From Clostridia bacterium (GTDB lineage Bacteria; Bacillota; Clostridia; Christensenellales; CAG-138), in assembly GCA_017394835.1 (NCBI GenBank), contig JAFPXD010000015.1:1-33346 (forward strand): a DNA stretch of 33,346 bases. Reading direction: 5' to 3'. The stretch's first letter is position 1. The number at the start of each line of letters is the position of its first letter. This document shows, one piece after another, positions 1-7,239 of the stretch. The notes beneath the pieces are model-generated. The model was given only the letters and a program-made list of their open reading frames with translations, did not search any database and was not told the origin of the DNA. The translations under genes were made by a program, and so were the position numbers.

Positions 1-1868
1 AGGACGACAGCGACAAGTCCGGCAAGACCAACGAGGTCACCTTCCACGTTGGCGAATACGTTTCCGTGCTCTCCGGCGGCACCGAGGACGCGCACGTCAC
101 GAAATACAAGGTCTCCTACGATAAGAGCGGCAATACCTATACAATCAAGAACATGGCGATCCTCGAGATCGACGTTATAAAGCGCTGGATAGGCATTGGC
201 GTGGACGACGAGGATATGCCCGATTCCGCGTGGGTCGTGCTCATGTGTTCGCCGAAATCCGGCGCGCTCGATAACGCGGCGGACTTAGCAAGTGCCGCGG
301 GGATAGATATTGGCGGCGTGCTCGATTACGAGTTCCCCGTTATAAATCCCGAAGAGGGCGGCAAGGACGCGCTAACGCTCCTGAGCGAGCTGACGATCGG
401 CCTCGATATAAGCATGATCGGCACGCTTGCCGAGAAGATATTCGGCGTCAAGATCCCGGAGCTTGCGGTAGCCAAGGTCGACAAGGACTGCGATTGGACG
501 GCAAACTTCGTAATAAGCAAGTACAACATGGGCGTTCCCATGGATTATAAGGGCGCCGAGCTTTGGAGCGAGGTCATCAGGCAGATAATCAAGTACCTTA
601 TCGGGTTCCCGCTTCCCGTTTCCTTCAACCCCTTCGACGGCTATTTCAGCATCCCGACGAAGGCGATCCCCACGATACTGGGCATTGAAAACCCCGAGGA
701 CATACTCGATCTTTCCGGCCTTGCGGACGAAGCGCTTGCAAAGGCCAAGACGCTGACCATGGACGATATCCAAAACTTCGGTTGGGATACCTTGGTCGAC
801 GATTATCACCTGATGGCAAACGTCATCAACGTCAAGATAGATTGGGAGACCGAGGACGATAACACGCTGCACGGCGCAAAGATCTGGAAGAACGACGACG
901 AGAGCAAGCGCCCCGACTATATCACGATCCACGTTAAGGACGGCGACAGGGAGCTTAACGGTTCGCCGATAATACTCCTCAAATCCGATTTTGCGGGTAA
1001 GGACGAATGGGATTGGACGCTGTATCTGCCCGAGGATCCCGACGGGCTGTTGAGCGGCGCGACCTACGTCGTATCCGAGGAATACCCCGAAGGCTTTGAG
1101 AACGCGGAGCACTACTCCGCCGAGATCGACGGGCTCGATATCATCAATACATGGAGCGATGATATCCCCGACACCGTTACGATATCCGGACAAAAGATCT
1201 GGCAGGACGAGAACGATAAATTCGGTTACCGCCCCGACAGCATCACCGTGCGCCTTTACGCCGACGGCGAGGAGGTCGCCTCCGCTGTGACTAGCGCTGC
1301 CGGCGAGTGGAAGTATTTCTTCCCCGCAATGCCCAAGAAAGACGAGGACGGGCATGAGATACTGTACACCGTTGCCGAGGACGAGGTCGATCACTACTCT
1401 GCAAGGGTCGATGGGTTTAATATTATCAACGAGTTCACGCTCATCCCCCCGACGATAGAAGCCGCAAGAGCGGAGCTGCGCACACGCCCCGAGGCCGATT
1501 CCCGTGCCGATCTCAGGTTTATCTACACGGTGCACTTCAACGATTCTTGCATTGATTACCGCGGAAACACCTACGGTCCCAACGAGAACGCCTATAAGAT
1601 AGAACGCATCTGGAGCGTGCTTTCGGCAGAAGGACGCTCGGTCACGGTTGAGGGTAAGAATATCTTCGCTATGTACAAGGATGCGGACGGAGGCGAGGAT
1701 GCCAACTGCTTCACCTTTACGGCTGTGCTCGTCGGCATGAGACCCGAAAACTTCGACGCCGACGTTACTGCCGTACCGTATATGACCTATTCGCTCGATG
1801 GAGTGCCGGCGACCGTTAACGGGAACGGTATCACCGACTCCGTAAACGGCGCGCTGAGCAGCGATTAA
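1..1868 (+). CDS. Cna_B-repeat surface protein, 5' end outside window
   Basis: The reading frame is open from base 3 to the stop at 1866-1868, so the N-terminus lies left of the window; the GTG at 66 is an internal valine, not a supported start. Counting residues from base 66, an N-terminal region of about 265 residues has no family I recognise. Two Cna B-type beta-sandwich repeats follow, about 268-365 (GAKIWKNDDE to the end of the repeat) and 370-456 (GQKIWQDEND to NIINEF). The C-terminal domain, about 457-600, is shared with the 4934-7198 protein: FND, KNIFAM, FTFTAV and TAVPYMTY are conserved in the same order. Cna B domains build stalks of cell-surface adhesins. No LPXTG sorting motif or C-terminal membrane helix is present, so anchoring is unexplained. 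A micropeptide gene follows after 40 bp. If the adjacent sigK split is a skin-type junction, this gene is probably cargo of that element. Confidence 0.85.
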   Translation, partial: DDSDKSGKTNEVTFHVGEYVSVLSGGTEDAHVTKYKVSYDKSGNTYTIKNMAILEIDVIKRWIGIGVDDEDMPDSAWVVLMCSPKSGALDNAADLASAAGIDIGGVLDYEFPVINPEEGGKDALTLLSELTIGLDISMIGTLAEKIFGVKIPELAVAKVDKDCDWTANFVISKYNMGVPMDYKGAELWSEVIRQIIKYLIGFPLPVSFNPFDGYFSIPTKAIPTILGIENPEDILDLSGLADEALAKAKTLTMDDIQNFGWDTLVDDYHLMANVINVKIDWETEDDNTLHGAKIWKNDDESKRPDYITIHVKDGDRELNGSPIILLKSDFAGKDEWDWTLYLPEDPDGLLSGATYVVSEEYPEGFENAEHYSAEIDGLDIINTWSDDIPDTVTISGQKIWQDENDKFGYRPDSITVRLYADGEEVASAVTSAAGEWKYFFPAMPKKDEDGHEILYTVAEDEVDHYSARVDGFNIINEFTLIPPTIEAARAELRTRPEADSRADLRFIYTVHFNDSCIDYRGNTYGPNENAYKIERIWSVLSAEGRSVTVEGKNIFAMYKDADGGEDANCFTFTAVLVGMRPENFDADVTAVPYMTYSLDGVPATVNGNGITDSVNGALSSD

Positions 1869-1908
1869 TTCAAGGTGTACTATGACAATTTACAGGAGGA
1901 ATAACGAT

Positions 1909-2034
1909 ATGAAGAAGTATGAAGAGCCGGAACTTGAGATAGTAAGCTTTGAGGTTGAGGACTTCACGAATTTCGGCGAGGATAACGAGATATCGGCAGC
2001 CGAGCTCTTCCCAATCAAGCAAACAGATTGGTAA
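1909..2034 (+). CDS. Acidic 41-residue micropeptide, copy 1
   Basis: This short ORF has an excellent ribosome site (AGGAGGA at 1894-1900, 8 nt before ATG) and is followed by a strong terminator. The product begins MKKYEEPELEIVSFEVED and ends in QTDW. It has 12 acidic and 3 basic residues, no cysteine, no signal peptide and no membrane segment. It is clearly paralogous to the peptide at 7304-7441: both share the pattern K-K/R-Y-x2-PE-x-E-x-VSFE-x-ED-x-TNFG, then EIS, an E-L/I-F step and a final DW. Both lie directly behind a large surface protein with the same C-terminal domain, so the pairing is conserved. Function is unknown. A modified-peptide precursor, a chaperone or partner of the surface protein, or a signalling peptide are all possible, and no maturation enzyme is visible nearby. 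Confidence 0.8.
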   Translation: MKKYEEPELEIVSFEVEDFTNFGEDNEISAAELFPIKQTDW

Positions 2035-2050
2035 CGCACAAGGCAAAAAG

Positions 2051-2090
2051 AAATCGAGACAGGAGGTGAACTCTTGTCTCGATTTTCTTT
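2051..2090 (+). terminator. Intrinsic terminator after micropeptide 1
   Basis: A perfect 11-bp stem (AAATCGAGACA at 2051-2061 with TGTCTCGATTT at 2075-2085), a 13-nt loop and a short T-rich run follow the micropeptide stop by 16 bp. It closes the surface protein/peptide unit. Confidence 0.85.
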
Positions 2091-2098
2091 ACAATAAT

Positions 2099-2136
2099 AA
2101 GAGACTTCGCATATTTGATGAGCGAAGCCTCTTTTA
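2099..2136. terminator. Second hairpin, possibly ending the minus-strand ORF
   Basis: A stem of 11 pairs with one mismatch (left arm 2099-2110, right arm 2122-2133) sits between two convergent transcription units. The T-run is TTTT on the plus strand and weaker on the minus strand, so it may back up the first terminator or end the minus-strand ORF at 2159. Confidence 0.5.
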
Positions 2137-2158
2137 CTATAGACTTGCAGATAGTTAT

Positions 2159-2401
2159 TTATCTTTCCAATGGTGTTTCCTTATACTCCTGCTTTGCATT
2201 CCGTACTATTGAATTGAACAGCTGCAGCTTCTGTTCTGTCGTACAGTCAAGGACGGATATCCCCCTAACTACAGCGTCGGCATGAACTTGTGCTATGCGC
2301 TCTTCAAGCTCACGCTTTCCTTCGGGGGTTTTCGGGAGATAAACTATCACGTTGATCTTATTGGCTTTTGAAATATCGATCACCGCCTTCCATATAACCA
2401 A
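2159..2401 (-). CDS. Small hypothetical protein, possibly 5'-decayed
   Basis: An 80-residue frame with protein-like composition: KINVIVYLPKTPEGKRELEE, then RIAQVHADAVV and CTTEQKLQLFNSIV. From memory this resembles small uncharacterised proteins common in gut Firmicute mobile regions, but I cannot name a family. The only listed start is TTG at 2401 with no visible Shine-Dalgarno. The frame stays open upstream to a TGA near 2485, giving readable sequence (CRPFGITDNPASIAL) with no ATG, GTG or further TTG. That suggests either a non-canonical start or a gene that has lost its 5' end. It lies on the opposite strand to the recombinase, inside the putative skin-type element. Confidence 0.5.
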   Translation of the reverse strand: MVIWKAVIDISKANKINVIVYLPKTPEGKRELEERIAQVHADAVVRGISVLDCTTEQKLQLFNSIVRNAKQEYKETPLER

Positions 2402-2501
2402 GGCTATTGAAGCGGGGTTGTCCGTTATTCCAAACGGACGGCAATAAGAAAACTGCCAATGGCGTGTGCAGATATAAGATCAATTAAGCGTGGTTTATCT
2501 C

Positions 2502-2530
2502 TTTACATATTCGTTACGCTATGTTATGAT
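2502..2530 (+). promoter_or_regulatory. Candidate promoter of the recombinase
   Basis: TTTACA (2502-2507), a 17-bp spacer and TATGAT (2525-2530) fit a vegetative promoter 42 bp before the start. An overlapping weaker reading (ACATATT at 2505-2511, 16 bp, GATAACAA at 2528-2535) resembles a sigma-E mother-cell promoter, which is what a skin-type recombinase would be expected to use. The sequence alone does not decide between them. Confidence 0.5.
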
Positions 2531-2571
2531 AACAACGAAGATACTACATTGGGTTTGAAGGAGTGATAAGT

Positions 2572-4401
2572 TTGAAAAGGAACGAGGACAGCATAGCTGT
2601 TTACTCAAGAAAGTCCCGCTTTACGGGCAAGGGGGAGAGTATCGGCAACCAGGTCGAGCTCTGCCGCGAATACGTGAGGGCGAATCTCGGCGAAGAGGCT
2701 CTGAACAAAATAGTCGTTTATGAGGACGAGGGCTTCTCGGGCGGCAATCTCAACCGTCCGGCCTTCAAGAAAATGCTTGAGGCGGCGAGGGAGAGAAAGC
2801 TTAACAGAATAATCGTTTATCGCCTTGACCGCATCAGCCGCAACATCGGCGATTTTGCAGGGCTCATCGAAGAGCTCGACAAGCTCAATGTGGATTTCAT
2901 TTCGATTAGAGAACAGTTCGATACGTCGACCCCTATGGGCAGGGCGATGATGTATATCGCTTCCGTTTTCTCCCAGCTCGAGCGCGAGACCATCGCCGAA
3001 CGAATCCGCGACAACATGCATGAGCTGGCAAAGACAGGCCGCTGGCTCGGGGGCACTACGCCGACCGGCTACACGTCCGAGGCCGTCAAGACCGTAACCG
3101 TTGACGGCAAGACGAAGAAGACCTGCAAGCTGAAGCTTCTGCCGGATGAAGCACAGACCGTCCGGCTAATCTTCTCTCTATATTCTGAATACGATTCCCT
3201 TGTCAAAACCGAAGCGGAGCTCTTAAAGCGAGGCGTCAAGACCAAGCTCGGCAACAGTTATACGCGCTTCGCGATAAAAGGCATACTTCAAAATCCCGTC
3301 TATCTCATAGCCGACGAGGACGCATACGATTTCTTTATTAAACAGGGCTCCGACCTCTTTTCCGACAAGGCAGCATTCGACGGCGTGCACGGCATTCTCG
3401 CCTATAACCGCACCGATCAGGAGAAGGGGCGGGCGACCGTCTATCTGCCGACCTCCGAATGGATAGTCTCCGTCGGTCAGCACCCTGGGCTCATTCCGGG
3501 GCGTGACTGGATCAGAATACAGGAGGCGCTCGAACGAAACAAATCAAAATCTTACCGGAAACCGAGAAGCAATGTGGCTCTGCTCACGGGGCTCCTTTAC
3601 TGTACCTGCGGCAGCCGCATGTACCCAAAGATCGGCAGGCAGAACCCCGACGGCAGCTTTAAGTATTGGTACGTCTGTAAAATGAAGGAGCGCAGCCAGC
3701 GGGCGGTCTGCAACAACAGGAACGTTAATGGGGAGGCACTCGACACTGCCGTTTCCGAGGAGATAAAGAAGCTCAAGGAAAACGGCGCGGCTTTCATCGA
3801 TAACCTCGAAAAAAGCAAGAAATACTTTACCGGCAGCCGTGAGGAGTACGAGATAAAGCTTGAGGATATGAGAAAACGCAGGGCGGAGCTGGAAAGGAAA
3901 TCCACTGCTCTTGCCGATGCTCTTTCCGACGTCGGCGACAGCAGTGCGAAGCCTGCTATATTGAAGCGAATCGAACAATTAAGCTTTGAGGCCGACGAAG
4001 TTCAGGCTCGCATCAAAGAACTCGAAAATATAACCGGCGAACATGCTCTTTCGGAGATGGAGTTCGACCTTATGCGGCAGATGCTCGGTGTTTTCAGTTC
4101 GAGCTGCGATAATATGACCGTTGATCAGAAGCGCACTGCGATCAGGACGGTCGTCCGAAAGGTCGTCTGGGACGGAAAATATGCCCATCTGATCCTTTTC
4201 GGCTCGGATGAAGATGCCGAATTCCCGAAGATCGGGTACTCACATCCTGAAACACACGATGAGCCCGATGAGGAGTATGAAAGCTTTCCCGATCTTGACG
4301 GGGAGGACGATCACATGCAGGATACGTTGTGTTTGGGAGAGGATAGCAAACGAGATACTGATGCACCTTCGCTCCGAGCGCAGAAGGGCGGGGGATATTA
4401 G
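2572..4401 (+). CDS. Large serine recombinase, SpoIVCA-like
   Basis: A site-specific DNA recombinase of the large serine type. The start is taken as TTG at 2572, because AAGGAG at 2558-2563 is 8 nt from it and overlaps the alternative GTG at 2563. The N-terminal resolvase domain (about residues 5-150) has the catalytic serine in AVYSRKSR, then DEGFSGGNLNRPAF, YRLDRISRN and FSQLERETIAERI. A recombinase domain follows (about 165-300). Next come a zinc ribbon with CxC (LLYCTCGSRM) and downstream cysteines in YVCKMKERSQRAVC, and a charged coiled-coil (about 410-490). The acidic tail is encoded partly by sigK sequence read in another frame: the stop lies about 55 bp inside the sigK similarity. This contact with a split sigK is what marks skin recombinases (SpoIVCA of Bacillus, its clostridial counterparts). 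It probably excises the element in the mother cell; phage or transposon integrase is the alternative. Confidence 0.92.
   Translation: MKRNEDSIAVYSRKSRFTGKGESIGNQVELCREYVRANLGEEALNKIVVYEDEGFSGGNLNRPAFKKMLEAARERKLNRIIVYRLDRISRNIGDFAGLIEELDKLNVDFISIREQFDTSTPMGRAMMYIASVFSQLERETIAERIRDNMHELAKTGRWLGGTTPTGYTSEAVKTVTVDGKTKKTCKLKLLPDEAQTVRLIFSLYSEYDSLVKTEAELLKRGVKTKLGNSYTRFAIKGILQNPVYLIADEDAYDFFIKQGSDLFSDKAAFDGVHGILAYNRTDQEKGRATVYLPTSEWIVSVGQHPGLIPGRDWIRIQEALERNKSKSYRKPRSNVALLTGLLYCTCGSRMYPKIGRQNPDGSFKYWYVCKMKERSQRAVCNNRNVNGEALDTAVSEEIKKLKENGAAFIDNLEKSKKYFTGSREEYEIKLEDMRKRRAELERKSTALADALSDVGDSSAKPAILKRIEQLSFEADEVQARIKELENITGEHALSEMEFDLMRQMLGVFSSSCDNMTVDQKRTAIRTVVRKVVWDGKYAHLILFGSDEDAEFPKIGYSHPETHDEPDEEYESFPDLDGEDDHMQDTLCLGEDSKRDTDAPSLRAQKGGGY
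4338..4364. other. Putative recombination junction inside sigK
   Basis: Similarity to sigma-K begins abruptly at NEILMHLRS (Asn codon 4349-4351). The codons just before it (VWERIA) do not match the expected family sequence (ATYAxRCIE), because they belong to the recombinase gene and element end. The crossover core should lie in or just before the stretch ATAGCAAACGAGATACTG (4343-4360). The matching half-site should sit at the end of the sigK 5' half, outside the window. The exact core cannot be set from one side. Confidence 0.65.
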
Positions 4402-4714
4402 CCTCGAAACGCCCATAGGAAAGGACCGCGACGGCAGCGAGCTTACCGTTGCGGATATTCTCGGCACCGATGAGGACGAGGTCTTCGGCGCCGCTTCCGA
4501 CCGTATTTGGGCCGCCGCTCTGCGCCGCGCGGTCGATAATACCCTTGAAGAAAGGGAACGCGCGGTGATCGTTCTGCGGTACGGTCTGGACGGAGGCGAG
4601 CCCCTTCCGCAGAGGGAGACGGCAAGGCTCCTCGGTATCTCCAGAAGCTACGTTTCGAGGATCGAAAAGAAAGCGGTGATAAAGCTCGGGGAGGCGCTTC
4701 GCGAGGATGGATAA
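4343..4714 (+). CDS. sigK: C-terminal half of sporulation sigma-K (split sigK, spoIIIC-like)
   Basis: About 123 codons encode the end of sigma region 2, region 3 and region 4 of a sporulation sigma factor. Diagnostic segments are NEILMHLRS, then SLETPIGKDRDGSELTVADI, LGTDEDEVF, REAVIVLRYG-like sequence (RERAVIVLRYGLDGG) and the helix-turn-helix LLGISRSYVSRIEKKAV. The SLxxPIGxDxxG and GISRSYVSRIEKKA patterns match sigma-K rather than sigma-E, which has GISQSYISRLEK. The fragment has no start codon, ribosome site or promoter of its own: the frame upstream of 4343 is a shadow of the recombinase, and the ATG at 4208 is not credible. A full sigma-K needs about 110 more N-terminal residues. It would become functional only if excision joins it to a 5' half on the left. 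A dead remnant is the alternative. Confidence 0.85.
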   Translation: MANEILMHLRSERRRAGDISLETPIGKDRDGSELTVADILGTDEDEVFGAASDRIWAAALRRAVDNTLEERERAVIVLRYGLDGGEPLPQRETARLLGISRSYVSRIEKKAVIKLGEALREDG

Positions 4715-4721
4715 GCCTTTT

Positions 4722-4747
4722 GAAAGCACGCTTTTTCGATGCTTTTT
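4722..4747 (+). terminator. Weak hairpin after sigK
   Basis: AAAGCA (4723-4728) can pair with TGCTTT (4740-4745) across an 11-nt loop, followed by TTAAA. It lies just after the sigK stop but is short, so the call is tentative. From here to 4850 I see no gene, only AT-rich sequence with a run of T at about 4822-4830. Confidence 0.35.
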
Positions 4748-4852
4748 AAATGGAACCCAAATATAAAAAGCTCTGCGGCGCCGGATATGCCCTGTTCACA
4801 AAATCGTACCTTTTATTCCGCTTTTTTTTTCGTATAAAGTTTAATATACATA

Positions 4853-4880
4853 TTGACTTTTCAAAAATAGGTGGTATCAT
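4853..4880 (+). promoter_or_regulatory. Promoter of surface protein 2
   Basis: TTGACT (4853-4858), a 16-bp spacer and TATCAT (4875-4880), about 54 bp before the start codon at 4934. It should drive the surface protein and, with read-through of an intercistronic hairpin, the second micropeptide. Confidence 0.75.
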
Positions 4881-4890
4881 TATATTGTTA

Positions 4891-4909
4891 GGTTTTATTC
4901 AATAAAACC
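4891..4909. promoter_or_regulatory. Perfect 19-bp palindrome at the transcript start
   Basis: GGTTTTATT-C-AATAAAACC lies about 10-28 bp after the -10 box, near the expected +1. It could be an operator for a repressor or a 5' stem that protects the mRNA. No such element is seen before the other promoters in the window. Confidence 0.5.
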
Positions 4910-4933
4910 AAAAATATCAGGAGGAAAGAAACT

Positions 4934-7198
4934 ATGACCAAAAGACTGCTTAGCGTAGCAATCGCGATCCTCATGGTGCTCGCAATAGTACCCATGACCG
5001 TGTTCGCGGCCGAAAACGATGCACACAATGCTGTAACGTATTCGGCAGTACCCCAGGTTGAATCCATCACCGATCCTCAGGTCGGCGATACCTTCAGGGT
5101 AGCTTACAACGTAAGCGAAGGCTCCGGTATGTGGGGCGGCTTGATCTACGTAAAGTTTGACAACCGCTACATCACCACCAAGTCCTATGACGTAGATGGC
5201 GACGGCACTCTTGCCCTTGCGATCAACGATGCGTGGGATGAGGGTGAAGGCACCGACAACCATCTGGTTGTTATGGGCACCCCCGACGTCAACTATCAGG
5301 GCGGCACCGGTGAGATCGGTGAAGAGGGCGAGACCTACAGCGTATTCACTTGGTATTCTTCCAGCGAAGACGGCACCGACGGTATCTATTCCGGCGGCAC
5401 CATCTGCTACGTTACCTATGAGTGGGTCGCTATCCCCGAAGCGGATGTCAACCTCGATTTCCATGTGCTCTGCCCCATCTCCTACTGCAATGAGGGCAAC
5501 GGCGTTCCTACCGTTTATCATGACAACGTGACCTGCGAGGACGCCAGCATCCCCGTACACATCTCCGGTCCCGTTGAGCGCACGATCGACTTCACGCTCA
5601 GCGCTCTTCCCGTTAATGCGGCCAGCGGTGAAACCGCTCCCTCCGTTACTTTCGATAATCCCACTGAGGGCGACTTCGTTTGGATCTATCTGAACGTCAG
5701 CACTCCCGAGGGCGGCCAGTGGTCCGGTTTCCACGGCTACATCGATTTCGATGAGGACATCTTCACTGCATCCGCCAACTCTTCCAACACCACCGCGAAC
5801 TTCCTTCAGAGGCTCATCAGCAACCAGATCGCTGCGGGCGATTACAGCTCTGACGTTCCCGGCGGCACTCCCCAGAAGGACAACACCACCCTTCTCGACG
5901 GCAATCATGTTACCAACCTGCTCTATGCCGTCCAGACCTTCGATCCCTATGCTAACGGCTACGGCTTCCCCGGCGTTACTCTGAACGGCAACCTCTGCCG
6001 CATCAAGTACACCCTCAACACTGTTCCCACCATGGATCAGCTCCAGCAGGATGACGAAGGTTATTACCTTGAGGTTCCCTTCTATATCTATGAGGGCGAC
6101 TGCGGTTACTTTGATCCCGATCCCAACCACATCACCCGTTTCACTGAGGAGAACATCCACATCACGAATGTGAAGCTGTACTTCAACATCGCTGAGCAGC
6201 CCGCGACTCACACCATCACCTACAACATCAACGGTGAACTGTACACCACTCAGACCTACGAGGTCGGTGCTCCTGTAACCGCTCCCGATTACACCGTACC
6301 CACCGGTTACACCTTCTCCGGCTGGAATGTGCCCGAGACCATGCCCAATGAGGACATCACCCTTGATGCGACTCTGACTGCCAACACCTACACCGTGACC
6401 TACACCATCAACGGTGGGGAGTACGCCACTCAGACCTACACCTATGGTGAGGCGATCACCGCTCCCGAGTACACCGTACCCGAAGGCTACACCTTCTCCG
6501 GTTGGAACGTACCCGAGACCATGCCCGATGAGGACATCACCCTTGATGCGACTCTGACTCCCATCAACTATACTATCACCGTTCAGTACCTCAGGTATTC
6601 CGATGCTCTTGAGGATTGGGTAGCTCTCCAGACTGCTCAGACCATCACCATGCCTTACGGTTCTCTCTACGATGTGAACGACATGATCCCCGAGACCATC
6701 GGCGAGTATGCTCTCGTTGAGGTTATCGGCGATGTAACCGGTAACGTGACCGGCAACATCACCATCGAGGCTCACTATGCGATCCCCTACGAGCCCGTAG
6801 CTCCCACCGTAGCTTCCACCCGCGTTGAGCTCCGTGAGAGGGCGACCGAGGATGCGAAGAAGGATGTCCGCTTCGTATTCACCGTAACCTTCAATGACTC
6901 CATCGTCAAGTACAACAACGAGATGGTCGGTCACAATAATTACTTCGAGATCACCGCTATCGGCGCTACCATCACCGTCGGCTCCAAGTCCGTCACCATC
7001 CCCGCCAAGAACATTTGGGCTATGTTTGACGATTCCTTCGAGTTCACCGCTGTTGTCTCCGGTATCAGCGAGAAGAACTGGGCCACCACCATGACCGCTG
7101 TTCCTTACATGACCTACGTACCCCTTAATGGCGAGGCTGTAACTGTTGACGGCAATGCTATCGAAGCGACCGTTAACAGTCTCCTCGGCGGCGAATAA
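4934..7198 (+). CDS. Secreted surface protein with InlB-type repeats, copy 2 of the module
   Basis: A 754-residue exported protein. Start: AGGAGG at 4919-4924, 9 nt before ATG. A signal peptide (MTKRLLSVAIAILMVLAIVP, then MTVFAA) is cleaved near residue 26. Two beta-sandwich regions (about 40-185 and 200-395) have cohesin-like or adhesin-like texture (GDTFRVAYNVSE, GGLIYVKFDNRYI). Then come two InlB/Listeria-Bacteroides repeats (about 426-545; GYTFSGWNVPETMPxEDITL), a MucBP-like stretch (about 545-620) and the C-terminal domain shared with the protein ending at 1868 (about 622-754; FND, KNIWAM, FEFTAV, TAVPYMTY). No LPXTG or C-terminal helix. Codons are strongly C-ending (ACC, ATC, GGC, TAC), unlike the ATA-rich neighbours, which suggests high expression. 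Likely adhesion or matrix role; the ligand is unknown. A micropeptide gene follows. Confidence 0.9.
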   Translation: MTKRLLSVAIAILMVLAIVPMTVFAAENDAHNAVTYSAVPQVESITDPQVGDTFRVAYNVSEGSGMWGGLIYVKFDNRYITTKSYDVDGDGTLALAINDAWDEGEGTDNHLVVMGTPDVNYQGGTGEIGEEGETYSVFTWYSSSEDGTDGIYSGGTICYVTYEWVAIPEADVNLDFHVLCPISYCNEGNGVPTVYHDNVTCEDASIPVHISGPVERTIDFTLSALPVNAASGETAPSVTFDNPTEGDFVWIYLNVSTPEGGQWSGFHGYIDFDEDIFTASANSSNTTANFLQRLISNQIAAGDYSSDVPGGTPQKDNTTLLDGNHVTNLLYAVQTFDPYANGYGFPGVTLNGNLCRIKYTLNTVPTMDQLQQDDEGYYLEVPFYIYEGDCGYFDPDPNHITRFTEENIHITNVKLYFNIAEQPATHTITYNINGELYTTQTYEVGAPVTAPDYTVPTGYTFSGWNVPETMPNEDITLDATLTANTYTVTYTINGGEYATQTYTYGEAITAPEYTVPEGYTFSGWNVPETMPDEDITLDATLTPINYTITVQYLRYSDALEDWVALQTAQTITMPYGSLYDVNDMIPETIGEYALVEVIGDVTGNVTGNITIEAHYAIPYEPVAPTVASTRVELRERATEDAKKDVRFVFTVTFNDSIVKYNNEMVGHNNYFEITAIGATITVGSKSVTIPAKNIWAMFDDSFEFTAVVSGISEKNWATTMTAVPYMTYVPLNGEAVTVDGNAIEATVNSLLGGE
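6211..6570 (+). repeat. Two tandem 180-bp units (InlB-type repeats)
   Basis: Units 6211-6390 and 6391-6570 are in register and largely identical at DNA level, for example in the blocks coding GYTFSGWNVPETMP and EDITLDATLT. The high identity, including synonymous sites, suggests recent duplication or gene conversion and a potential for copy-number variation. Confidence 0.85.
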
Positions 7199-7239
7199 TT
7201 CGCTGACCAAGCTGCATAAAGCAGCATAAAAGCAATGTC

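Noticed and set aside
1909..2034. Classical cysteine-containing ribosomal peptide precursor (sactipeptide, ranthipeptide or lanthipeptide)
   Set aside because: Neither micropeptide has a cysteine, and no radical-SAM, LanM, YcaO or ATP-grasp gene is in the window. A modified peptide remains possible but is not supported.
2100..2571. An invertible promoter or phase-variation switch controlled by the recombinase
   Set aside because: No matching long inverted repeats were found flanking a promoter, and the split sigK explains the recombinase better.
2035..2571. Left end of a short element holding only the recombinase
   Set aside because: The sigK 5' half would have to lie directly upstream on the plus strand, but this region holds terminators and a minus-strand frame instead.
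4208..4714. A complete 168-residue sigma factor starting at ATG 4208
   Set aside because: The first 45 residues are the recombinase gene read in another frame. Sigma similarity starts only near 4343, so this is a fragment, not a whole gene.
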